From the NCBI GenBank assembly GCA_016931695.1, contig JAFGEI010000151.1, forward strand, positions 1 through 48,009: DNA of 48,009 nucleotides, in the 5' to 3' direction. This DNA is from Anaerolineae bacterium (lineage in GTDB: Bacteria; Chloroflexota; Anaerolineae; B4-G1; DUEL01). The notes below the pieces were generated by a model that ran no database searches, had not been told where the DNA came from, and worked only from the letters and a program-made list of their open reading frames with translations. Below, in pieces: positions 1-10,386 of the stretch (positions are counted from its first letter, which is position 1; every line of letters starts with the position of its first letter). A program made the position numbers and the translations under genes.

Positions 1-17
1 AGGCGGCGAAGCCGCCT
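1..17. other. Short perfect hairpin at window edge
   Basis: Seven-base arms (AGGCGGC and GCCGCCT) flank a GAA loop, followed on the plus strand by a C-rich stretch with TTTT at about 29-32. It lies beyond the stop of rsmG on the minus strand and could end that transcript, but no T-run follows on that side within the window. The rest of 1-101 holds nothing I recognise. Confidence 0.35.
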
Positions 18-101
18 GCGAAACCCCCTTTTCCCCCTTCCCCGTGCTTGGCAGAGCAATCTACTGAAATGTGCCATTGTCAAATTAACCTGCCCGGCCG
101 G

Positions 102-821
102 TTATCCCAACGGCCGCTTCGCCGGCATCCCCGGCCGGCGGGGGTATTTCTCCGGTGTCGGTGCCACCTTGTCGACCACGACCAGGTAGCGGGTTTCGGC
201 CAGGCCGTGCAGATCGACCGCCATCAGCTTTCGCACGCGCCCCCCCAGGACACGGGCAGCCATCTCGGCGGCGTGAACCTCCGCCGGCGCCCCTTCTCCT
301 TTTTGCGCCAGCGCCGCCCCACCCACCCGCACCAACGGCAGCAGGTACTCGAGCAACGTCGGCATCTCGGCCACCGCCCGCGCCAACGCCCAGTCGTACC
401 GCTCGCGCCGGTCGACGCGCTGGCCCAGCTCTTCCGCCCGGCAGTGGATCACTTCGACGTCGCGCAGCCCCAATCGCACAACAAGGTGCTCCAGGAACTG
501 GGCCTTTTTCCCCGTCGCCTCCAGCAACGTCAGCCGCATCTCGGGGCAGAGAATCTTGAGCGGCAAGCCGGGAAACCCCGCCCCGGTTCCGACGTCGATC
601 ACTCGCGCACCGGCCTGCAAGCCGGCCCGCGGCAGCGCCAGCAGGCAGGAGAGGGAATCGACAAAGTGACGCACCTGCACCCCGTCATAGTCGGTGATAG
701 CGGTCAGGTTAAAGCGCCGATTCCAGGCCACCAGCTCGTCAAAGTAAACACGAAAGCTGTCCAGGTGTTCCTGTTGCAGCGGGACCCCCAGGTCCCGCGC
801 GCCGCGAATCAGCCTTTCCAT
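102..821 (-). CDS. rsmG: 16S rRNA (guanine-N7) methyltransferase RsmG
   Basis: The 239-residue protein is full length for RsmG (GidB), which methylates G527 of 16S rRNA using S-adenosylmethionine; loss of the enzyme gives low-level streptomycin resistance in other bacteria. The SAM-binding glycine motif VIDVGTGAGFPG lies at about residues 74-85, an acidic residue follows at E101, and the family C-terminal signature KYPRRPGMPAKRPL closes the protein (225-238). The ATG at 819-821 is chosen because it starts just before the conserved N-terminal helices; the reading frame runs open further upstream but there overlaps the penicillin-binding protein gene. There is no strong ribosome-binding site. 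The gene lies 23 bases downstream of the penicillin-binding protein gene and is probably cotranscribed with it. Confidence 0.95.
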   Translation of the reverse strand: MERLIRGARDLGVPLQQEHLDSFRVYFDELVAWNRRFNLTAITDYDGVQVRHFVDSLSCLLALPRAGLQAGARVIDVGTGAGFPGLPLKILCPEMRLTLLEATGKKAQFLEHLVVRLGLRDVEVIHCRAEELGQRVDRRERYDWALARAVAEMPTLLEYLLPLVRVGGAALAQKGEGAPAEVHAAEMAARVLGGRVRKLMAVDLHGLAETRYLVVVDKVAPTPEKYPRRPGMPAKRPLG

Positions 822-844
822 GCCGTGGCGCCTGTTTCCGTCAC

Positions 845-3016
845 TTATTGTGGGCCTGGCCCCGCCGGCGTTGGGGTTGGCCCAGGCTCTGGCGGCAAAG
901 GAGTCAGCGGCAGGCCGTAGAAGGCCTCGATCACCTGGCGGCCCATCGGCGCAGCAACACGCGACCCTTCGCCGCCGTTCTCCACCATCACCACCAACGC
1001 GATCTCGGGATCGTCCGCCGGGACATAGGCGGCAAACCAGGAGTGGGGCTCGGTATCCTCGCCGCCGGCCTCGGCGCTGCCCGTCTTGCCCGCCACCGGA
1101 ATGCTCATGCCCCAGAAACGGGTGGTCGCGGTGCCGACCGGCGACGTCGTCGTACCCAGCATCCCCGCCTGGATCACAGCCAGGTTTTCGGCGGAAATGG
1201 GCAGCGTCCCCACCACCTCGGGCTCGAAAACAACCTCTGGATACGCCTCCCCCGCCGACCCAATCCGCTCGACCACGTAGGGCCGGTACAGCAGACCGCC
1301 ATTGGCCACCGCGGCGACCATCCGCGCCACCTGCAAGGGGGTCACGCGCAGGTCGCCTTGTCCAATCGCCAGGTTGACCGAGTCCCCCACGTACCAGACC
1401 TGCCCGTTCTCCATCTTCCACTCCGGGTCGGGCATCGGCGGCGCCTCCTCCACCAGCCCGACGACATTCAGTGGCACTCCCAAGCCAAAGCCGCGGCCAA
1501 ATTCAGGCAGCGCGTTGGGGTCGATTCCGTCCAGCATCTGCCCGACAGTGTAAAAGGTGACGTTGCAAGAGGCGCTCAACGCATCACGGAGGATGATGTC
1601 GCCGTGCCCGTCCTCCTTCCAGCAAAACTTGCGATAGTTCGACCCCAGCCCGTCCCAGTACCCGGGGCACCAAAAGGGAGTGTCCGCCGTCAGGCCGCCC
1701 ACTTCAAGGGCGGCGGCGATCGTCACGATCTTGAAAATCGAGCCGCAGGGATACGCCCCCTGTGTCGCCCGGTTAAAGAGCGGCTGGTCGGGATTGGCAA
1801 GAACGGCGCTGATCTCGGCGATACTGCCCGGCCCGACAAAGATGTTGGGATTAAAGGACGGGCCGCTGGCAAGGGCAAGAATGGCACCGCTGTGCACGTC
1901 GAGGACGACGATCGCCCCGCGGCGGTCGCCCAGGATTTGCTGCACCTGAAGCTGCAAGTCGCGGTCGATCGTCGTATAGATCGCCCGGCTGGGAACCCGC
2001 TCCCGGTGCGCAATGAGCGAGAGAACCTCCCCCGACGGTCCCATCAGATAAAGGTTGCCCCCATGCCGCCCGGCCAGGTAGGCTTCGCCCCACCCCTCCA
2101 GGCCCGAAACGCCAACCCACTCGTCCCCGCGGTACCCCTGGGCGCGGTAGGCCTCCAGTTCTTCAGCGGGAACCGGCGAGACCCAGCCGACGACGTGGGC
2201 CGCCGCGCCCCCCTCCAGGTAGGTGCGCCCCTCCTTCTCCCGCGCCTCGATCCCCGGCGTGTTGAGCAGCAGGTCGGCATACTGGACGCCGACCTCGGCG
2301 GGGATGTCGGCGATGGGCGTCCACCAATCCGCCGGGCGGCCGGCGTAGCGTTCCCGGATCTCTTCGGCCGGCAGCCCGGTCACCCAGTTCAAAGCCGACA
2401 AGAGGGTTTGCTCGTCTTGAACCTGGCCGGGCACGACGCCCACGGTGACGATGGTGCCCGGCGCCGCCAGGGCCAGGCTGTTTCGATCATAGATGTTGGC
2501 CCGCAGGGGGACAGAATGTTCCATGTAGAGGTAATTCCCTGCCCCCAGCCCGGGCCAAATCAGCTCCTCCATCCCCTCCACCCACCACCGCTCCCCCTCC
2601 AATACCAGCGGCAGGACCGTGTCGGTCACCACCGTCCCCACCAGCGCGGTTCCCCAGGCCAGGCGGCACGCCGCCTGCGCCCGCTCCCCTTCTACGAGCA
2701 GCGCCTGGAGCGTGGCGGAGGCGGTGAGGACCGTGCCGGTCCGCAGCGCGGTCTGGTAGCGGGCGGAAAAACTGTCCGCCGTAAGCGCGGCCCGGCTGGC
2801 TGGCGAAAGCAGCACATACATCTCTGCCGGGAGTCCCTGCTCCCACGCCGCCAGGAAAGCCGCCGCCGTCGCCTCGGGAGTGTGGAGGGGCGGCGGTGAA
2901 GCAGGCAGTGGGGTCGAGGTAGCCGAAATCGTATCAGGGACAGGAGATTGATTCCCCTGGCAGGTGGAAAGCAAAAGAGCAGCGAGCAATATGCCAAGGA
3001 GTCGCAAATTTTTCAC
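845..3016 (-). CDS. Lipoprotein class B penicillin-binding protein with MecA-like N-domain
   Basis: This 723-residue protein is a peptidoglycan DD-transpeptidase acting outside the membrane. A short signal peptide ends in a lipobox LSTC (Cys19). Residues ~46-165 look like the NTF2-like domain of MecA/PBP2a-type (class B3) proteins (AAAFLAAWEQG, ERWWVEG). A dimerisation region follows, then the transpeptidase domain with SxxK at S426-K429, SxN at S483-N485 and KTG at 644-646, all intact. The C-terminus is Pro-rich. The start is a GTG at 3014-3016: it gives the lipoprotein signal at the very N-terminus, and a consensus -10 ends 7 bases before it. The frame stays open upstream, but that part covers the promoter and palindrome. 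This is distinct from the mrdA product at 10387-12393. Substrate and beta-lactam affinity cannot be read from sequence. Confidence 0.9.
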   Translation of the reverse strand: MKNLRLLGILLAALLLSTCQGNQSPVPDTISATSTPLPASPPPLHTPEATAAAFLAAWEQGLPAEMYVLLSPASRAALTADSFSARYQTALRTGTVLTASATLQALLVEGERAQAACRLAWGTALVGTVVTDTVLPLVLEGERWWVEGMEELIWPGLGAGNYLYMEHSVPLRANIYDRNSLALAAPGTIVTVGVVPGQVQDEQTLLSALNWVTGLPAEEIRERYAGRPADWWTPIADIPAEVGVQYADLLLNTPGIEAREKEGRTYLEGGAAAHVVGWVSPVPAEELEAYRAQGYRGDEWVGVSGLEGWGEAYLAGRHGGNLYLMGPSGEVLSLIAHRERVPSRAIYTTIDRDLQLQVQQILGDRRGAIVVLDVHSGAILALASGPSFNPNIFVGPGSIAEISAVLANPDQPLFNRATQGAYPCGSIFKIVTIAAALEVGGLTADTPFWCPGYWDGLGSNYRKFCWKEDGHGDIILRDALSASCNVTFYTVGQMLDGIDPNALPEFGRGFGLGVPLNVVGLVEEAPPMPDPEWKMENGQVWYVGDSVNLAIGQGDLRVTPLQVARMVAAVANGGLLYRPYVVERIGSAGEAYPEVVFEPEVVGTLPISAENLAVIQAGMLGTTTSPVGTATTRFWGMSIPVAGKTGSAEAGGEDTEPHSWFAAYVPADDPEIALVVMVENGGEGSRVAAPMGRQVIEAFYGLPLTPLPPEPGPTPTPAGPGPQ

Positions 3017-3023
3017 AGCAGTG

Positions 3024-3052
3024 ATTATAGCGGGGAATGACCTTGCTGTCCA
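3024..3052 (-). promoter_or_regulatory. Sigma70-type promoter, probably leaderless, for the penicillin-binding protein
   Basis: On the minus strand TGGACA (3047-3052) and a perfect TATAAT (3024-3029) are separated by 17 bases. The -10 ends only 7 bases before the GTG start at 3016, so transcription should begin at or beside the start codon. There is no Shine-Dalgarno sequence, consistent with a leaderless mRNA. Confidence 0.75.
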
Positions 3053-3075
3053 GCGCCACTTTTTCATACTCAGTA

Positions 3076-3181
3076 AAAAGCTCCCGCTGGATTCCCGATG
3101 CGGGGCAGGCTGCCAGACCCAGCGGAATATGGCGGATTTGGCAACTTGTCCCGCAAAGGCGGGAATCCGCCACGAGCTTTT
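3076..3181. repeat. Imperfect intergenic palindrome between divergent promoters
   Basis: The outer arms (3076-3097 and 3160-3181) share AAAAGCTC and GGATTCCCG in inverted orientation with a few mismatches between. The right half contains a perfect small hairpin, TCCCGC-AAAG-GCGGGA (3149-3164). It looks like a composite of the common ATTCCCGC/GCGGGAAT intergenic element. A related short hairpin occurs at 31415-31459. Confidence 0.6.
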
Positions 3182-3197
3182 CGTCAAGTACTGATAC

Positions 3198-3226
3198 TGG
3201 ACAAATCGGTGGAAATCGTGTATCAT
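3198..3226 (+). promoter_or_regulatory. Sigma70-type promoter for the M42 aminopeptidase
   Basis: TGGACA (3198-3203), a 17-base spacer and TATCAT (3221-3226) lie about 50 bases upstream of the ATG at 3278. The -35 hexamer is identical to that of the divergent promoter at 3024-3052. Confidence 0.65.
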
Positions 3227-3277
3227 TCCGCTGGCTGGACAGCCCCAAAGGACAGGGACTGCCAGCGAAAGGAAAAA

Positions 3278-4342
3278 ATGGATAAATCACAAGAGTTGCT
3301 CAAACAGTTGACCGAGGCACACGGCGTCCCGGGGTACGAAACCCCGGTCCGCGCCCTGGTTCTCAGCTACCTAGAGCCCCTGGGCACCGTCGAAGCAGAC
3401 AAAATTGGCAGCCTGATCTGCCAACAGGGAACGAATGGGCCACGGGTGATGCTGGCCGGCCACATGGACGAGATCGGCTTTATGGTTCACCACATCAGCG
3501 ACGATGGCTTTCTGCGCTTCCATCCCCTGGGTGGGTGGTGGGACCAGGTGCTGCTCGGCCAGCGCGTGATCGTCAAGACCCGGCAGGGCGACCTGCCCGG
3601 CGTCATCGGCGCCAAGCCCCCCCACATGGTCCCGCCCGACGAGCGCAAGAAGGTGTTCGAGAAAAAGGACATGTACATTGACATCGGCGCCACCACGAAG
3701 GAGGAGGTCGAGGAAGCAGGCGTGCGGCTGGGCGATCCCGTCGTGCCGGACGCGGCCTTTACGGTCCTGGCCAGCGGCAAGACCTACATGAGCAAGGCCT
3801 TTGACGACCGCGTCGGCGTGGCGCTGATGATCGAAGCCCTGCAGCATTTTTCCACAGCCCCCCACGACAACACCCTCTACGGCGTCGCCACGGTGATGGA
3901 AGAGGTCGGTACCCGCGGCGCCAAGACCAGCGCCGAGGTCGTCAACCCCGACGTCGCCATTGTCCTCGAATCAGACATCTGCGGCGACGTGCCCGGCTTC
4001 AAGCCGGAAGAGTCGGCCGTCAAGCTGGGCGGCGGACCGTCGATGCTGCTGCTCGACGCGCGAATGATCCCCAATCTCAAACTGCGCGATCTGTTGATCG
4101 ATACCGCACAAGAGCTGGATATCCCGCTGCAGTTTTCCACCATGATCGGCGGCGCCACCGACGGCAGCCAGATTCACCTCCACCGCAGCGGGGTGCCGAC
4201 CGTCGTCCTGAACGTCCCTGCCCGCCACATCCACAGCCACTCGGCGATCATCCACCGCGAGGACTATGACCGCGCACTCCGGCTGTTGATCGCCGTGATC
4301 GAAAAGCTGGATGCCGAGACCGTCGCCGGACTGGCGCCCTGA
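3278..4342 (+). CDS. M42 family glutamyl/general aminopeptidase (FrvX/TET type)
   Basis: The 354-residue cytosolic protein belongs to the M42 dinuclear metallo-aminopeptidases, many of which form dodecameric tetrahedral shells that trim peptides. Metal-binding and catalytic motifs are present: GHMDEIG (H62, D64), FDDRVG (D176/D177), MEEVGTRGA (E208/E209), ESD (231-233) and a late histidine in ARHIHSHS (H318 or H321). Length matches the family. The ATG at 3278 follows AAAGGA at a short distance; the longer open frame upstream runs through the promoter. It is the first gene of the plus-strand block, 68 bases before atpA. Deblocking aminopeptidase and endoglucanase are names often given to the same family; substrate specificity is not visible. 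Confidence 0.92.
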   Translation: MDKSQELLKQLTEAHGVPGYETPVRALVLSYLEPLGTVEADKIGSLICQQGTNGPRVMLAGHMDEIGFMVHHISDDGFLRFHPLGGWWDQVLLGQRVIVKTRQGDLPGVIGAKPPHMVPPDERKKVFEKKDMYIDIGATTKEEVEEAGVRLGDPVVPDAAFTVLASGKTYMSKAFDDRVGVALMIEALQHFSTAPHDNTLYGVATVMEEVGTRGAKTSAEVVNPDVAIVLESDICGDVPGFKPEESAVKLGGGPSMLLLDARMIPNLKLRDLLIDTAQELDIPLQFSTMIGGATDGSQIHLHRSGVPTVVLNVPARHIHSHSAIIHREDYDRALRLLIAVIEKLDAETVAGLAP

Positions 4343-4410
4343 CCAGCAGCGCGAACCGCCAGCCGGCAACACGTCGTTCGACGATAGGCGTATGCAAACA
4401 GGAGAGAGCA

Positions 4411-6078
<1,668 letters not shown>

Positions 6079-6082
6079 CAAC

Positions 6083-6994
6083 GTGGAAACCCTGCGCGAG
6101 ATTCGACGGCACATCCGCAGTATCGGCAACCTGTCCCAGGTGACCAAGGCGCTGGAGGCGGTTTCGGCCTCCAAGGTGCAAAAAGCCCAGGCAGCGGTGC
6201 TGGCCACTCGCCCCTACGCCCACCGGGCGTGGGAATTGATCGTCAACATCGCCTGCGTCCGCGGCGAAAAGTTCCACTCCCTGCTCACCCACCGCGAGCC
6301 GGTGCACTCGGTGCTGATCGTGCTCTTTACCAGCGACCGGGGACTCTGCGGCGCGTATAACCAGAACATTATTCGCGCCACCACCGACTATGTCGAGCAG
6401 CTGGGGGTGCCCGTCAGCTACATTGCCGTTGGGCGACGCGGGCGCGACGTCATCTGGCGGATGCAGGCTGACCTCGTCGCCGAGTTCCACGGCCTGCCCG
6501 CCGTCCCCAGCTTTGTTGACGTCTCGGCCATCGCTCGCACCGCCATCGAGGAATTCTTGCAGGAGAGGGCTGACGCAATCTTTTTGGCCTATACCGACTT
6601 TATCAACCTGATGCGCCAGCAGCCGGTCATCAAGCGGCTCCTCCCCCTCACCCCCTCCCGCCTGGAGGAACAGGCGGTGAGCGAGTACGTGGTGGACATG
6701 CAGCCGCTCGGCGTGGCAGAATACATCTACGAACCGGGCAAAGCCGAGATCATGAACGCGGTGCTGCCGCGTTTTACCGAGCTGCAAGTTTACCAGGCCA
6801 CGCTGGAAGCCTCGGCCAGCGAACACGCCGCGCGGCGAATGGCGATGCGCAACGCCACCGATAACGCAGAAGAACTGCTGCGCGACCTGACCCTGATGCG
6901 CAACAAGGCCCGGCAGCAGGCGATCACGTCGGAACTGCTGGACATTGCCGGCGGTGCGGAGGCATTGGAGCAAGCACTACAAGCGGCCAGATGA
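6083..6994 (+). CDS. atpG: F1 ATP synthase subunit gamma
   Basis: The central rotor shaft of F1, 303 residues. The N-terminal helix METLREIRRHIRSIGN with KALEAVSASKVQKAQ is typical, as is the core motif TSDRGLCGAYN (88-98). The C-terminal helix carries SEHAARRMAMRNATDNAEEL, the most conserved part of the family. The start is GTG at 6083 with GAGGT just upstream; it begins 4 bases after the atpA stop, so translation is probably coupled. Slightly longer than the usual 285-290 residues but without obvious abnormality. Confidence 0.96.
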   Translation: METLREIRRHIRSIGNLSQVTKALEAVSASKVQKAQAAVLATRPYAHRAWELIVNIACVRGEKFHSLLTHREPVHSVLIVLFTSDRGLCGAYNQNIIRATTDYVEQLGVPVSYIAVGRRGRDVIWRMQADLVAEFHGLPAVPSFVDVSAIARTAIEEFLQERADAIFLAYTDFINLMRQQPVIKRLLPLTPSRLEEQAVSEYVVDMQPLGVAEYIYEPGKAEIMNAVLPRFTELQVYQATLEASASEHAARRMAMRNATDNAEELLRDLTLMRNKARQQAITSELLDIAGGAEALEQALQAAR

Positions 6995-8416
<1,422 letters not shown>

Positions 8417-8437
8417 GCGGGCCCAATTGGAGGAGAG

Positions 8438-8869
8438 ATGGGTTTACGGCTGGATATTGTGACCCCTGAGCGCGAGTTGTTCACCGGCGAGGTGGACACG
8501 GTGCTCGTTCCCGGCGCCGAAGGGCAGCTGGGAATTCTGCCCCAGCACGCGCCCCTGATCACCGTGCTGGACGAGGGGGTATTGACCGCCCGCCGAGGGG
8601 CAGAAAGCCTGGCCTTTGCCATCCACGGCGGCTACATGCAGGTGCTATCCGACCACGTGATCGTGCTGGCGGACGTGGCAGAGCAGGCCGAAGAGATCGA
8701 CGTCGAACGGGCCGAGGAAGCACGCCGCCGGGCGGAAGAACTGTTGAAAAAGCAGCCGCCGCCGGAGGAACAGCGGGCGGCCATGGCCGCCCTGCAGCGG
8801 TCCCTGGTTCGCCTGCGGGTGGCTCGCCGGCAGCGGCCGTACCGCCCCGAACGCGAACCCGAGTCGTAG
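8438..8869 (+). CDS. atpC: F1 ATP synthase subunit epsilon
   Basis: The 143-residue epsilon subunit links gamma to the c-ring and can inhibit ATP hydrolysis. The N-terminal beta-sandwich includes LDIVTPERELFTGEVD and the signature GAEGQLGILPQHAPL. A two-helix C-terminal domain (about 88-135, rich in E, R and A) is complete, so the inhibitory arm is possible. GGAGGAGAG lies directly before the ATG. It is the last F1 gene; the MreB-like gene starts 12 bases after its stop. Confidence 0.95.
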   Translation: MGLRLDIVTPERELFTGEVDTVLVPGAEGQLGILPQHAPLITVLDEGVLTARRGAESLAFAIHGGYMQVLSDHVIVLADVAEQAEEIDVERAEEARRRAEELLKKQPPPEEQRAAMAALQRSLVRLRVARRQRPYRPEREPES

Positions 8870-8881
8870 CTGGAGGGTTAC

Positions 8882-9892
8882 TTGTTAGGGAAAGAAATTG
8901 GAATCGACCTGGGCACGGTGAACGTGCTCGTCTACGTGGTAGGAAAAGGGATCGTCCTGCAAGAACCCTCTGTCGTAGCGATATCGGTGGAGGAAGACAA
9001 GATCGTCGCTGTGGGAGAAGAGGCGCGGGCGATGCTCGGCCGCACCCCTGGCGCTTTCGAAGTGGTGCGCCCGCTGCGCGATGGCGTGATCGCCGATTAC
9101 ATGGTCACGGAACGGATGCTGCACTATTTTCTGCGCAAGGCGGGGGGCATGTCCCCCTTCTTCCGCCCGCGCGTGATGATCAGCGTCCCCTACGGCGTCA
9201 CCAGCGTGGAACGGCGGGCCGTGCGCAAAGCGGCACTGGATGCCGGCGCCAGCCGCGCCTACTTGATCCCCGAGCCCCTGGCCGCTGCCATTGGCGCCGG
9301 GCTTCCCACCGCATCCCCGTCCGGCAACATGGTCGTGGACCTGGGCGGCGGGGCCAGCGAAGCAGCCGTCATTGCCATGAATGGCATCGTCGTCGCCAGC
9401 TCCGTCCGCGTCGGCGGCCTCCGGCTGGACGAGGCCATCGTCGCCTACGTGCGCCGCAAATACAACCTGATCATCGGTCAACCGACTGCAGAGCAGGCCA
9501 AGATTCAGATCGGCAGCGCCCTGCCCCTCGACGAGCCCCTCAGCATGGAAATCCAGGGCCGCGACCAGGTGGCCGGCCTGCCCCGCACGATCGAGTTGAA
9601 CACGGAAGAAATCACCGAGGCGTTGGAGGAGCCGCTGGCGGCGATGGTCAACGTCGTCAAGTCGGTACTGGAACGCACCCCACCCGAGCTCTCGTCCGAC
9701 ATCATCGAGCGGGGGATCACACTGCTGGGCGGCACGGCCCTCCTGCGCCGGATGGACGAATTAATCACCCAGGAAACCGGCGTCCCGGCCTGGATCGCCG
9801 AGGCCCCCATGGCCTGCGTCGCCACCGGGGCCGCCAAAGGACTGGAGCAATTCGACATCCTCCGGCGCAGCGTGCCGGACATGGACGGGTAG
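8882..9892 (+). CDS. MreB-like actin-family protein (second paralogue)
   Basis: A 336-residue actin-fold protein of the MreB/Mbl family, which forms membrane-associated filaments guiding cell-wall synthesis. The phosphate-1 loop reads [13 protein letters not shown] and the second loop [12 protein letters not shown], where canonical MreB has GGGTTE; the C-terminal motif is [15 protein letters not shown]. It lacks the hydrophobic N-terminal extension seen in the mreB product at 13832-14905. The start is TTG at 8882 preceded by GGAGGG. It sits 12 bases after atpC and 7 before the acetyltransferase gene, apart from mreCD, so it may be an Mbl-type accessory filament protein. The mreB of the main operon is much more canonical. 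Confidence 0.85.
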   Translation: MLGKEIGIDLGTVNVLVYVVGKGIVLQEPSVVAISVEEDKIVAVGEEARAMLGRTPGAFEVVRPLRDGVIADYMVTERMLHYFLRKAGGMSPFFRPRVMISVPYGVTSVERRAVRKAALDAGASRAYLIPEPLAAAIGAGLPTASPSGNMVVDLGGGASEAAVIAMNGIVVASSVRVGGLRLDEAIVAYVRRKYNLIIGQPTAEQAKIQIGSALPLDEPLSMEIQGRDQVAGLPRTIELNTEEITEALEEPLAAMVNVVKSVLERTPPELSSDIIERGITLLGGTALLRRMDELITQETGVPAWIAEAPMACVATGAAKGLEQFDILRRSVPDMDG

Positions 9893-9899
9893 CCGCAAC

Positions 9900-10334
9900 T
9901 TGGACGACATCCGCGCGCTGCAGGTGCAGGATTACGACCAGTTGATCGCCCTCTGGCAGCAGGCCGGCCTGCGCTCCGCCAAGACCGACGGGCGGGACAG
10001 CCGCGCCGCGATTGCCCGCCAGCTCCAAAGCGGCCTGCAGACCATCCTGGGACTGGAGAACGATGGGCAGCTCGTGGGCGCCGTCATGGCTACGCACGAC
10101 GGCCGCAAGGGCTGGATCAACCGCCTCGCCATTGACCCTCAATTCCGGCGCCGCGGCTATGGGCTGCAGCTGGTCGAGGCGGCGGAGCAGGTTCTGCGCC
10201 AGCAAGGCATCCAGATCATCGCCGTGCTCGTCGAAGGCGACAACGCCGCCTCCTTCAACCTGTTCCAAAAAGCAGGATACGTCGATTATCCTGGCATTCA
10301 CTACATGACCAAGCGCGACAGCAGCACGGTATAG
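9900..10334 (+). CDS. GNAT family N-acetyltransferase
   Basis: A 144-residue single-domain GNAT enzyme, expected to transfer acetyl from acetyl-CoA to an amine. The pyrophosphate-binding motif A is clear: INRLAIDPQFRRRGYGLQLV (about residues 78-97), followed by motif B with FNLFQKAGYV. The substrate is not identifiable. The start is TTG at 9900, 7 bases after the MreB-like stop, with no clear ribosome-binding site, so translation may depend on the upstream gene. It ends the plus-strand run and converges with mrdA; the 52-base gap shows no convincing terminator. Confidence 0.85.
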   Translation: MDDIRALQVQDYDQLIALWQQAGLRSAKTDGRDSRAAIARQLQSGLQTILGLENDGQLVGAVMATHDGRKGWINRLAIDPQFRRRGYGLQLVEAAEQVLRQQGIQIIAVLVEGDNAASFNLFQKAGYVDYPGIHYMTKRDSSTV

Positions 10335-10386
10335 GCGCGCCACCAGGAAACAAGAGGGACACCGAAACGCAACCGGGACGCGGCAG

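Noticed and set aside
848-2899. A 683-codon plus-strand open frame opposite the penicillin-binding protein
   Set aside because: The translation is Arg/Pro/His-rich with no domain, typical of an antisense shadow; the minus strand has all transpeptidase motifs.
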